A stretch of DNA of 59,005 nt from Blautia luti. GTDB lineage: Bacteria; Bacillota; Clostridia; Lachnospirales; Lachnospiraceae. Position 1 is the first letter of the stretch. Each line of letters starts with the position of its first letter. Positions 43,317 to 51,801 of this stretch are shown in pieces. Location: assembly GCF_013304735.1 (NCBI RefSeq), contig NZ_JAAITI010000023.1:1-59005 (forward strand). The letters run 5' to 3'. The notes beneath the pieces were generated by a model. That model had not been told where the DNA came from and made no database searches. It was given only the letters and a program-made list of their open reading frames with translations. The position numbers and the translations under genes were made by a program.

Positions 43317-44252
43317 CTACCCTCTCCGCAGACGTGCTGTTGTCAGTTTTTCATATCCAATCGCATTCGCCCGGACGTCATCAATAAATTCCACATATTT
43401 AAATTCCGGGGAATTTTCAATCTGTTTTCTGAGTAAAAGACTTCCTCCACCAAGAAAGACCGCCGGATTTGTTCTAAAGTCGGTTACATGGGTATGTAGT
43501 TTATTGATAATTCTCTGTAACCAGTTTTCTGCCATTCGCTGAATTTCCAGTATGATTTTTTCATCTAATATGGTTTCTTCCTGCATTAAAACCTGTTCTA
43601 CATCTGACGAATCCAAATGAATGCCATAGTTCTGTTGAATCGCATTGGATATTTCAGACCGTAGAACAGCCATACCGGAACGATCACTGACACGAACTGA
43701 TAAATCCGGTTTTCCATTTCTGATTACCAAAAGGTCAACTGTTCCATCCCCAATATCAATACAGTTTACCGTTCTATATTTCTTCAAAAGACTTGCCTTA
43801 AAACACATGACTGCTGCAAAATTCTGTGGGCTGACAAATACATCTTTTAAATAGAAATTAACGGATTTTCCATTCATCTTAAAACTGATTCCATGTTTTG
43901 CATGATCTAAGAAATATTTCTTAAATGAAGTTGCCTGCTGACCGTAATCTGCGGGTGGCAATCCCACGCCAAGCACTACATCTTTTCCCGTTAATGTAAT
44001 TCCTTTATTACGAGCTTCCATTGCAAGAGCATATAATGTGAGAATAAAGTAATCATCATCTACTGTCTTATCAGCTTTAAACGGCATTTTTGTATCTGAC
44101 AGGGTATAATATGTTCCCTGATACTCCAAAATATCTTCATTCATAAAGCGTCCCGGTTCAGACACATATCTGACAAGTCCACATGGGAAGCATACATTCT
44201 CTCCCTTCATATTTCCATTTCCATGATCAATTCCAAAAATGATTTCTGCCAT
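43317..44252 (-). CDS. parM: ParM/StbA actin-like segregation ATPase
   Basis: 311 residues with actin-fold nucleotide boxes: phosphate-1 IIFGIDHGNGNMKGENV (residues 4-20), phosphate-2 NCIDIGDGTVDLLVIRNGK (about 160), and adenosine NPAVFLGGGSLLLRKQIEN (about 265). StbA/Alp family filament-forming ATPase that pushes or captures DNA copies through its adaptor. AGGAG lies 8 nt before the ATG. Its promoter contains three direct repeats, a probable centromere. A second, different partition system besides ParAB in the left element. Confidence 0.9.
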   Translation of the reverse strand: MAEIIFGIDHGNGNMKGENVCFPCGLVRYVSEPGRFMNEDILEYQGTYYTLSDTKMPFKADKTVDDDYFILTLYALAMEARNKGITLTGKDVVLGVGLPPADYGQQATSFKKYFLDHAKHGISFKMNGKSVNFYLKDVFVSPQNFAAVMCFKASLLKKYRTVNCIDIGDGTVDLLVIRNGKPDLSVRVSDRSGMAVLRSEISNAIQQNYGIHLDSSDVEQVLMQEETILDEKIILEIQRMAENWLQRIINKLHTHVTDFRTNPAVFLGGGSLLLRKQIENSPEFKYVEFIDDVRANAIGYEKLTTARLRRG

Positions 44253-44356
44253 CGCTTTTTCCTCCTGTTTTTTAACTGTACTTTAAGTTGCACTAACATA
44301 TATTTTTGTTCCAAAATTGCTTCTATTTAAGTATCACTTAACTCATTCTTGCTATC

Positions 44357-44434
44357 ACTTTTGTATGTCTTGTTTTACTTAAATATTACTTTTGTATGTG
44401 TTTTTAATATATACCATACATTTGTATGTGTCAA
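44357..44434 (-). promoter_or_regulatory. parM promoter with centromere-like repeats
   Basis: TTGACA (44429-44434) and TATATT (44406-44411), spacer 17. ACTTTTGTATGT occurs at 44357 and 44388, and ACATTTGTATGT at 44418, 31 and 30 bp apart; the third lies in the promoter spacer. Repeats across the promoter are the parC design of ParMRC systems. The rest of 44253-44505 is AT-rich without genes, apart from a TATAAT at 44479-44484 for the divergent XRE gene. Confidence 0.72.
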
Positions 44435-44505
44435 TACATTTTTATATATTTTTGTGTATTTAACAGTAAAAAATATGTTATAATCCCTTTATGGAGGTAG
44501 CGATA

Positions 44506-45129
44506 ATGACCGTTGGCGAAAAAATCAAATACTTTAGAACTATGCATGGGTTCACTCAGGAACAACTTGTACAGGCTACTGGTTTAAGCATAAGCACTTT
44601 GCAAAAATACGAGTCTGATGAACGCAAGCCCAAGCCGGAGCAACTCTTGAAAATATCACAGGCCCTGGGCATTAGTATCAATATTTTTATGGATTTTGAT
44701 ATTCATACAGTTTCCGATCTGCTCTCACTTATATTTAAAATGAACGAGCAACTGGATTTAAACTTTGATTCTCAGAAAGATACAAACGGAAATATCATTC
44801 CTGACACCCTTACTCTTTCATTCAAAAATCAAATAATCAATCAGAAGCTCAGCACTTACGTTTCTTTCTTAAACAAAATGACCGGCTCTGAAAGGGAACA
44901 ATATACTCAAACGCTTCAGGAATTAGAGAATCAGCTTCTTAATGACAATACAGAAATTCACAAGACTGCTCCTGCGAGTAATTCCACTAATAACATACCG
45001 GATTCCACTTTTTCAGATCCGTCTTATCAGAAAATACAAAACCTGTTATCTGATTGCACACCGCAAGAAATGGAATGGATCTTAAAATCTGTTCAACTCA
45101 TAAAAGACTGTCTGCGTGACACTAAATAA
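44506..45129 (+). CDS. XRE-family regulator divergent from parM
   Basis: 207 residues from the ATG with GGAGG 8 nt upstream; the in-frame ATG 5 codons earlier lies only 7 nt after the TATAAT and would be leaderless. HTH at about 6-60 (IKYFRTMHGFTQEQLVQATG, LSISTLQKYESDERKPKPEQ). A long C-terminal region (LPD-free, helical, QIINQKLSTYVSFLNKMTG) ends in DCTPQEMEWILKSVQLIKDC, a tail seen also in the XRE protein at 41.5 kb as a shorter version (DCSNQEKEFLLEIIKSTKTA). The two repressors therefore share a C-terminal module. Confidence 0.85.
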   Translation: MTVGEKIKYFRTMHGFTQEQLVQATGLSISTLQKYESDERKPKPEQLLKISQALGISINIFMDFDIHTVSDLLSLIFKMNEQLDLNFDSQKDTNGNIIPDTLTLSFKNQIINQKLSTYVSFLNKMTGSEREQYTQTLQELENQLLNDNTEIHKTAPASNSTNNIPDSTFSDPSYQKIQNLLSDCTPQEMEWILKSVQLIKDCLRDTK

Positions 45130-45174
45130 TTTTCGGAGGATTCCTTATCACTATTACAGAAAATGATTATAGAA

Positions 45175-45210
45175 AAAAATTTGAGGGAAGCGTCACAAAA
45201 CGTTTCCCTC
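45175..45210 (-). terminator. terminator of the SEC-C gene
   Basis: GAGGGAAGCG (45183-45192) pairs with CGTTTCCCTC (45201-45210) over 8 nt; minus-strand T-run AAATTTTTTTC follows. It serves the gene ending at 45227. Confidence 0.82.
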
Positions 45211-45226
45211 ACTCATCATGTATAGT

Positions 45227-46546
45227 CTATTTTTTTAGATCTTCCAAAATTTTTTCTACATTAATTCCAATTCCGTTTAATTGTGGTTGCAGGATCAGAT
45301 ACTTTCTCAATGGACTTAGCTTATTAAGCAGTCGCATGATTTTACCACTTTTCTTTTCTAATTCTAACTCTAATTCTTTCAAGTAAAACTTATAATATGG
45401 AACTTCTATATTTGTTTCCTTGATATAACGCTTGATCAGTTCTATACTGTCGTTATCATTAAGCTGTATAGCTGCATTGCCTACAATTATAAGAAAGTCT
45501 ATGCTATCGGCTCCCATATCTTCAAATTCCACACTCTCCAGATACTCTTTCAGATTTTTGATTTTCTTTTGTTCTACCAAACAATCCAACAAATATATCT
45601 GTGCAAATGCTGTTTTTGCATACTCAAGACTTGTGCAAAAATCCTGTTCTGCAACTTCATAATTTCCCATTTTCCAGTATGTATAGGCAATGTCAGAATA
45701 ATATTTTACCTTTCCGGCTTCAGTAAACTTTTTAATGTTCATTTTTTCACGCACATGCAATGCTTTTTCCAGCCACTTTACGTCTGGATCAAAGTTATGA
45801 TACATTTCATACATCATTGCAATAACATCCTGCGAATACACTTCATCTTCTGTATATAAATCTTCTTTTTCCAGTTCTGCCATCACTTCATCTGCAATCT
45901 TTTTCGCACTTGTATTATCAGAAACCAATGCAAGCTGTATTGCCTTATCAAATTTATATTTCAATTTCATTAAGGAACTATCCGTCTTTTCAATCAAAAT
46001 ATCATCCAATTTAAGCAGCTCCGTTAATTGTCCTGACGGTAAAATGACAGACCGCAACAGTTCCAACATTCTCTGGTCTGTATGTACATCCACTTTTGTA
46101 TTTTTTACAATAGCCTCAATCTGCTCTGAGAATTTTCCCTTATCATTATTCAGTTCATAATACAATAGCTGATAATATTCACATTCATTCTTCCAGTCCT
46201 CTGCATCCACCAATCCTTTTATAAATTCAAATCGTTCTCCCCAGTTATCTGTATTTCCTTTTGGTATGCAGTGAAAAATACGATCTGCCAACTCCGATAG
46301 TGCATTTACATCTTTATGTAACACAAATCTTCCAATTACAGGGTTATCCTTCAATATTCTGTTCGTATGCTTTCTTACATCTTCCAGATAATCAGAAAGC
46401 ATCGCCACAGCTACATAATACGCTTTAATATAATTTTTGCTGTCGATTTCTTTTTTATAATTCTCTATTCCCTGTCCACTAAACGGTTTACAACACATGG
46501 AATACAAGCGTCCTGAACCACACAGGCATTTTTCATCATCTAACAT
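45227..46546 (-). CDS. SEC-C motif protein with TPR-like repeats
   Basis: 439 residues. N-terminal SEC-C zinc motif KCLCGSGRLYSMCC (Cys7, Cys9, Cys18, Cys19). The rest is helical: KNYIKAYYVAVAMLSDYLED, VKYYSDIAYTYWKMGNYEVA, EQDFCTSLEYAKTAFAQIYL and similar pairs that look like tetratricopeptide repeats, up to PLRKYLILQPQLNG. SEC-C domains bind nucleic acid or the ribosome. It stands alone between two terminators, a typical cargo slot. Function unknown; a role in defence or stress is only a guess. Confidence 0.75.
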   Translation of the reverse strand: MLDDEKCLCGSGRLYSMCCKPFSGQGIENYKKEIDSKNYIKAYYVAVAMLSDYLEDVRKHTNRILKDNPVIGRFVLHKDVNALSELADRIFHCIPKGNTDNWGERFEFIKGLVDAEDWKNECEYYQLLYYELNNDKGKFSEQIEAIVKNTKVDVHTDQRMLELLRSVILPSGQLTELLKLDDILIEKTDSSLMKLKYKFDKAIQLALVSDNTSAKKIADEVMAELEKEDLYTEDEVYSQDVIAMMYEMYHNFDPDVKWLEKALHVREKMNIKKFTEAGKVKYYSDIAYTYWKMGNYEVAEQDFCTSLEYAKTAFAQIYLLDCLVEQKKIKNLKEYLESVEFEDMGADSIDFLIIVGNAAIQLNDNDSIELIKRYIKETNIEVPYYKFYLKELELELEKKSGKIMRLLNKLSPLRKYLILQPQLNGIGINVEKILEDLKK

Positions 46547-46611
46547 ATCTCATTTCTCCCATTGATTTATTGATTGATATTTTATCACATCTTCCGCATC
46601 ATATAAATGGC

Positions 46612-46649
46612 AAAATAAAACCACAGGCATATCACTTTACACCTGTGGT
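46612..46649 (-). terminator. terminator of the four-recombinase operon
   Basis: ACCACAGG (46620-46627) pairs with CCTGTGGT (46642-46649), loop 14 nt, then TTTATTTTG on the minus strand. It closes the operon 20 nt after the small membrane gene. Confidence 0.85.
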
Positions 46650-46669
46650 CATATTTCATACTATTATTT

Positions 46670-47005
46670 TTAGCAAGTCCTTTTATGTATCGCCACAATC
46701 TTGCTAATTGGAAATCCCACCATATACCATACCGCCCGGATTCCAAGCCATGCTGCAATCACACAACCAAATATCCCGCCTACAATTACGCACAGAGCAA
46801 CCATTCCAAGGATACCGGATAAATCCCAATGCCAGGGAATTATAATAAACATATGTGGGATTCCCACTGGCACTCCGTAAACCAGCATAAATCTGAACCA
46901 GTCAATTTCCCCATCCACCATATAAATATATTTTCCAATCCATCCAAGCAGAAGCAGCCCTGCAAATACTAAGATTCCTTTACATACAAAATTTTTAAAT
47001 GTCAT
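46670..47005 (-). CDS. small membrane protein (DUF6050-like), copy 2
   Basis: 111 residues with three or four helices (CKGILVFAGLLLLGWIGKYI, MLVYGVPVGIPHMFIIIPWH, LSGILGMVALCVIVGGIFGC, WYMVGFPISKIVAIHKRTC). Paralogue of the protein at 11379-11717: same length, same GxPxGIxxM...P...DLxG core and same ending. Here it ends the four-recombinase operon, overlapping the previous gene by 4 nt. Two elements keeping it at the operon end suggests a shared element function, for example surface exclusion or membrane anchoring. Confidence 0.65.
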   Translation of the reverse strand: MTFKNFVCKGILVFAGLLLLGWIGKYIYMVDGEIDWFRFMLVYGVPVGIPHMFIIIPWHWDLSGILGMVALCVIVGGIFGCVIAAWLGIRAVWYMVGFPISKIVAIHKRTC

Positions 47006-48612
47006 GCTTCCTTTACCCCTTTCTGGTATTTTTCTATTGCTTTCATCAAAACATCATCAAAACTGAATACTATCTCTATCCTCTTTTTATCATATACATA
47101 AACTGTATCAATCGTGGCATTTACAAGTTCTTTTGTAATCTTCTCATGCTGCATTTCCCCTTCCAGTAATTCAACAGCAGATGCCACTTTACTTTTATAT
47201 GCTTCTTCCTCCGCCGATAAACGTGTGAGTGTTTCTATCTCTGCCTGTATGCCATTCATTTGATCCGTAATCTGCATTTTTTTCATCATATACTTTTCTT
47301 TCGTTATAATACCTTCCGCATACGATTCATACTGACGTATTCTCTCACTTTTTAACACATTACTCTCAGCCTCTAGCTGTTTTATCTTTTTTCTTCTGAC
47401 ACTATCTAAATTAGTTGTCTTTTCCTCAAAATCCAACTGTATAGCATCCAATACATAAAGGACACGTTTTAAAGCATACCATACATGCCCTTCTATAATT
47501 GAAACAGAAACCATTTCGTCTGAACACTTGGCAAATTTTCCTGTCATCTTTTTATGTGGACAATATACCCTGTCATTAGCACCGGATTCCATCAATACCA
47601 TTGATCGTCTGCAATTCCCACATCTGACTTTTCCTTTCAATGCAAACTTTCTTGTACCCCGGTAATCTGGTTTTTTCATAAATGCGATAGTTGCCTTTGC
47701 TATTTCATATTCTTTCTCTGACACGATTGCCGGATGAACATTTTTTGTAATAACCACATCTTTATCCCTCGATTTTCTGGTTACTTTACTGCCAACCGCA
47801 ATACTTTGTCGTTTTCCCTGCACTAAAGCTCCTGTATATTCATATCTTCCAAGAATGGCTCGAACCATGCCACAATCCCACAGAATTTCCGACTCTGGCA
47901 TTTTTTGATTATATCCATAATGCGTAAGACCATTCTCTTTATTATATCTTCCCGGCGTAGGAATCTTTTGCTCATTCATGTAATATGAAATCTGAGAAGT
48001 ATTACATCCCTCAATTGCTTTATCAAAAACCATTCTTACATACTTTCCAGCTACCGGATCTATCAGCCATTCTCCAGTTTCTTTATTTCGCAAATATCCG
48101 AATGGAGGCTTCCCACCAGTCCATTGACCATTTCTCCATTTCACTCTCAATGCACTTTTCAGCTTTTTAGAAATGTCTTTGCTATAAAGGTTGTTGACCA
48201 AGTTGTGAATTGCCATATCCATTCCCATAGTTTTTCCTAAATAATCATTGCTGTCATAATTATTGTTTAATGAGATAAAACGGATTCCCAGTATTGGAAG
48301 TACTTGCTCCAGATAATCTCCTACACCAATATAATCTCTGCCAAATCGTGAAAAATCTTTTACAATAATCGTATCTATTTTCCCAGTTTTCGCATCCTCT
48401 ATCATGCGTTTAAACGCCGGACGTTCAAAATTAGTTCCCGAATAACCGTCATCCACATACTCTATATATTCATCTGACAGATCATCCCTGTCCTGAACAA
48501 AATTTACAAGAAGCGTTCTCTGGTTATCAATACTGTTACTTTCATCCTTATTGTCTTTTCCCAAATCTCCATCTGCAATAGATAACCTCAGATACAATCC
48601 ATTCTTACGCAC
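47002..48612 (-). CDS. large serine recombinase 4 of 4
   Basis: 536 residues from the GTG with GAGGG 8 nt upstream. Catalytic NGLYLRLSIADG (Ser11), DDGYSGTNFERPAF, and IVKDFSRFGRDYIG. Recombinase domain at about 150-310 (PFGYLRNKETGEWLIDPVAG), zinc ribbon GKVRCGNCRRSMVLM...YCPHKK...C, then a coiled coil (KKIKQLEAESNVLKSERIRQ). All catalytic residues present. TnpX/TndX-type enzyme of the Tn4451/Tn5397 class. Overlaps its upstream partner by 8 nt and the membrane gene by 4 nt. Confidence 0.92.
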   Translation of the reverse strand: MRKNGLYLRLSIADGDLGKDNKDESNSIDNQRTLLVNFVQDRDDLSDEYIEYVDDGYSGTNFERPAFKRMIEDAKTGKIDTIIVKDFSRFGRDYIGVGDYLEQVLPILGIRFISLNNNYDSNDYLGKTMGMDMAIHNLVNNLYSKDISKKLKSALRVKWRNGQWTGGKPPFGYLRNKETGEWLIDPVAGKYVRMVFDKAIEGCNTSQISYYMNEQKIPTPGRYNKENGLTHYGYNQKMPESEILWDCGMVRAILGRYEYTGALVQGKRQSIAVGSKVTRKSRDKDVVITKNVHPAIVSEKEYEIAKATIAFMKKPDYRGTRKFALKGKVRCGNCRRSMVLMESGANDRVYCPHKKMTGKFAKCSDEMVSVSIIEGHVWYALKRVLYVLDAIQLDFEEKTTNLDSVRRKKIKQLEAESNVLKSERIRQYESYAEGIITKEKYMMKKMQITDQMNGIQAEIETLTRLSAEEEAYKSKVASAVELLEGEMQHEKITKELVNATIDTVYVYDKKRIEIVFSFDDVLMKAIEKYQKGVKEA

Positions 48613-50299
48613 TTTTAACACCCTCTATCAATTCTGTTATCTGTTTATATTTATCATCACACTTGAAGCACACATGAATGCTTCCGTTTTTATATATCTC
48701 CACATATTCTACAAGTTCCTGTACCAGTGCTTCATTGAAGCTCCTGTCAGAAAGATACTGCTCCAAGTTGCTGACCATATTCATATATCTGTCAGTTTTT
48801 TTCTCCAACATTCTTTGATTCTGTTTTGCAATTTGCAAATCATCCCTCAGATTTTGTAACTCCCGGATATAACGCTCTTTCATCATATCGAAGTCCTCTT
48901 TTTCTACAATCCCACCTACATAGTCCTCATACAATACAGTGTTCTTTTCTTCTGCCTGCGCTATTTTTCTTTCCAACATTCGCACTTTTGCACCTGCTTC
49001 ATAAAAAGCATTTTTCTCACTGGAATCACTTTTCAATTTTTGTAACAGCTTTTTTCTGTCACACATACTTCTTATAAGAATCTGAATTTGATCCATCACA
49101 AGTATCTTCAGCAGATTTTCTTCTATCTTCTGACTGCAATAATTATTCGTATAATTTTGAGCAGAACAGGTATAATAAATTCCTACTTTCTCCATTGTCT
49201 TATAATTATGGGTATAGCGGACACAATACATTGGACGTCCACAATCTCCACATCGAACCATACCTGGAAAACAGTCTTTGTATTTTTCTCTGTCCTCCAT
49301 ATATTTTAAATGCCAGTTTCTTGTGACCTTTTTTATTTTATTTGACCTTTCCTGCAGTTCTTCATAATCATCCCTTGCGATCATCGGCGTATGCATATCT
49401 CTCTGAACATTCCAGTCCTCCGGCGAAGTTCTATACTGCTTTATCCCTTTATACAATGACTGCTTCAACTTTCCGGTTACAATATCTCCAACATATGTAG
49501 GGTTATTCACAATCTTATCTACTGTATCCGTTCTCCACTTTGTCTGTTCTAACGGAACAGTCAATACACCAGTTTTTTCTCTTTGTCCAGGTGTTGCAAT
49601 TCCCATGAGATTTAATCTATCGGCAATTTTCTTTTTGCTGACTCCCATCATATACCACTGAAATATCATCCTTACAAATGGTGCAACCTCTTCATCAACA
49701 ATCTGTCTGTGCCTGTCCTCTGAACGGACATATCCAAATGCTACTTTTGATAAAGTAATATTTCCCTTTTTTCGCTGTGCATCTTTTGCAGCCAGAATCT
49801 TTTTTGACATATCTTTTGCATACATGGCATTAACCATATTTTTTAATGGAACACTGATGTTTTCCCTGTCCTCTTTTCTGGAACTGTCATAATCATCTGT
49901 AATTGCGATAAACCTTACATTTAACCTTGGTAAAATCGTTTCCAGATAATATCCTGTTTCCAGATAGTCCCTGCCAAAACGTGATAAGTCTTTTACAACA
50001 ATACACTGAATCTTTCCTGACCGGACATCTTCCATGAGTTTCAAGAAGCCTGGTCGTTCAAAATTAGTTCCGCTAAATCCATTGTCTATATATGTACCTG
50101 CCAATTTTAAATCCGGATGCTCCTCTATGAACTTTTCAACCAGCATTTGTTGTACAACTAAAGTTTCGTCCGTTTCATTTCCACCATTTTCAACAGATAA
50201 TCGAATATACGCTCCGGTATCTATCAGATTCTCACAGTTTTCTATAATCTGATTACTAACAGCCTCAACATTTTTATTTCTTCTGCTTTTCCTTGCCAT
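48605..50299 (-). CDS. large serine recombinase 3 of 4
   Basis: 564 residues; start ATG with GGAGG 7 nt upstream inside the end of the previous gene. A 28-residue basic leader (MARKSRRNKNVEAVSNQIIE) precedes DTGAYIRLSVENG (catalytic Ser35), DNGFSGTNFERPGF and VVKDLSRFGRDYLETGYYL. Zinc ribbon GMVRCGDCGRPMYCVR...YYTCSAQNYTNNYC, coiled coil (LERKIAQAEEKNTVLYEDYV), and a beta tail (VEYVEIYKNGSIHVCFK). Intact active site. Together with its neighbours it probably makes a multi-subunit integrase. Confidence 0.92.
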   Translation of the reverse strand: MARKSRRNKNVEAVSNQIIENCENLIDTGAYIRLSVENGGNETDETLVVQQMLVEKFIEEHPDLKLAGTYIDNGFSGTNFERPGFLKLMEDVRSGKIQCIVVKDLSRFGRDYLETGYYLETILPRLNVRFIAITDDYDSSRKEDRENISVPLKNMVNAMYAKDMSKKILAAKDAQRKKGNITLSKVAFGYVRSEDRHRQIVDEEVAPFVRMIFQWYMMGVSKKKIADRLNLMGIATPGQREKTGVLTVPLEQTKWRTDTVDKIVNNPTYVGDIVTGKLKQSLYKGIKQYRTSPEDWNVQRDMHTPMIARDDYEELQERSNKIKKVTRNWHLKYMEDREKYKDCFPGMVRCGDCGRPMYCVRYTHNYKTMEKVGIYYTCSAQNYTNNYCSQKIEENLLKILVMDQIQILIRSMCDRKKLLQKLKSDSSEKNAFYEAGAKVRMLERKIAQAEEKNTVLYEDYVGGIVEKEDFDMMKERYIRELQNLRDDLQIAKQNQRMLEKKTDRYMNMVSNLEQYLSDRSFNEALVQELVEYVEIYKNGSIHVCFKCDDKYKQITELIEGVKSA

Positions 50300-50301
50300 T
50301 G

Positions 50302-51801
50302 CTATTCCTCCATCCATTCTTCTGGAAAATAATTCTTCCAGTTCTGCATTGTCAGGTATACATGCACATCTCTTAAATCTGAAACAATTATTTTATCTAC
50401 CCATTTTTTAACATGTTGACTTTCCAGCTTCTCCGGTAACTCTTCCCTTTGAAATGTTTTTATCCATTCATTTTCCTCGCTATAAGCCTTTTTCATATTT
50501 GCAAGCCTGTCCATCAGTCCTTCAAAATCGTTTTCATACATTTGCAACTGCGCCTGTATTTCTTCTTTTTTCTCCTGATATTCTGTCTGACCAATCTCAT
50601 AGTCCCGGAATTTTTCATATAAAGGAATACGGTCTTTCTCTACCTGCTCCATTTCCTGGAATATCATCCATGCCTTTTCTGAATATTGCTGAGTCTCTTT
50701 CTGTAATAGCTGTTGCATTTTTTCTGTCTGCAAATATGCCTTCATTTTTTCAGCCATATCCATTTCCAGAGAAATTGCATTTTTTACTGCCTCTGTAACC
50801 TTAGCTTCTTCTATATAAATTTTTCTTTTCTTTGGTAATTCACTCATCTGCGGATTGAACACAAAAGCAACGTCACCACTTCGGAAATTTCTCAGGTACA
50901 ACGGCTTTCCAGTTGCTTCATCATAGATTTTTCTTACATATGGCCCCGGCTTCCCACCTATGATATTATCTGTAGTTGTTCGACTTTTAATAAGTCTTCT
51001 AGCCTGTTCAAAAACTCCTTCATCTAGTATTGGTGTTATTGAAAGCGTACAAACTTCTCCGTTGATTGTTTTCTGCCAATAGCCATCATATGCTGTACAC
51101 TCTAAAATCCTCCGCAAAGCACCTTCGCTCCACTTATTTTCATAATGCGGCCAGTGCTTATGCCCCACTCTCGCATTATGTACCATTGGAGATTCTTCTC
51201 CTCGCTCATTCAGAATGGCTACTATCTTTTTTATAGAGATTTCTGCCAATGTCATTTGAAATATCTCCCGTACAATCTTCGCAGCCTCTTCCTCGACAAT
51301 TAATTCTTTTCTATCTTCTGAAAGTATGTATCCATATTTTTCATCGTGAACTGTATAATATCCCTCTACCTGTTCACGAATCGCATATTCACGCATACTC
51401 TTTACCTGTACCGCAATTTTCTCTTTTCTGAAATACTCGTCTATTTCTTCCCTGCTTTTTCCAATACTGCAAAAATCGCTCTGTACTATCGCAAAGTGAA
51501 GTCCCGCCGGAAAGAATGTTTTAACCAGTACATCTTCCGCACAGGAAATATATTTTCCGCAACGGTCAACACTATCTACTACCACCATATCAAATTTACG
51601 GTTAATCCCATCTGCCGTCATTTCTTCAAAAGCTGTATTTTCATTTTCATCCTTTTTCCGGTCACTGTATTTTGCTACCAGCTTCCAACCATGTGATTGT
51701 ATATAGTTCTGAATATGTTCATTCTGCTGTTGGATAATATCTGATGGAATTTTCTTTGTATTTTTGCACGATGTAGTCCTTGTATAACTTACGCACCGCA
51801 T
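50302..51801 (-). CDS. degenerate serine recombinase 2 of 4 (likely catalytically dead)
   Basis: 499 residues. The fold is kept, but the active site is not: the box reads SYTRTTSCKN, so Thr10 replaces the nucleophilic Ser, and VDSVDRCGKY has Lys for the second Arg of SRFGRDY. The SGTNFERP motif is replaced by ENENTAFEEM. The zinc ribbon cysteines are absent (KPGPYVRKIYDEATGKPLYL instead), while the recombinase domain (IILSEDRKELIVEEEAAKIV-like), the coiled coil and the beta tail remain. It overlaps its upstream partner by 13 nt and has a good ribosome site (GGAAGG). Since the frame is undamaged, it is probably kept as a structural or specificity subunit. Confidence 0.82.
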   Translation of the reverse strand: MRCVSYTRTTSCKNTKKIPSDIIQQQNEHIQNYIQSHGWKLVAKYSDRKKDENENTAFEEMTADGINRKFDMVVVDSVDRCGKYISCAEDVLVKTFFPAGLHFAIVQSDFCSIGKSREEIDEYFRKEKIAVQVKSMREYAIREQVEGYYTVHDEKYGYILSEDRKELIVEEEAAKIVREIFQMTLAEISIKKIVAILNERGEESPMVHNARVGHKHWPHYENKWSEGALRRILECTAYDGYWQKTINGEVCTLSITPILDEGVFEQARRLIKSRTTTDNIIGGKPGPYVRKIYDEATGKPLYLRNFRSGDVAFVFNPQMSELPKKRKIYIEEAKVTEAVKNAISLEMDMAEKMKAYLQTEKMQQLLQKETQQYSEKAWMIFQEMEQVEKDRIPLYEKFRDYEIGQTEYQEKKEEIQAQLQMYENDFEGLMDRLANMKKAYSEENEWIKTFQREELPEKLESQHVKKWVDKIIVSDLRDVHVYLTMQNWKNYFPEEWMEE

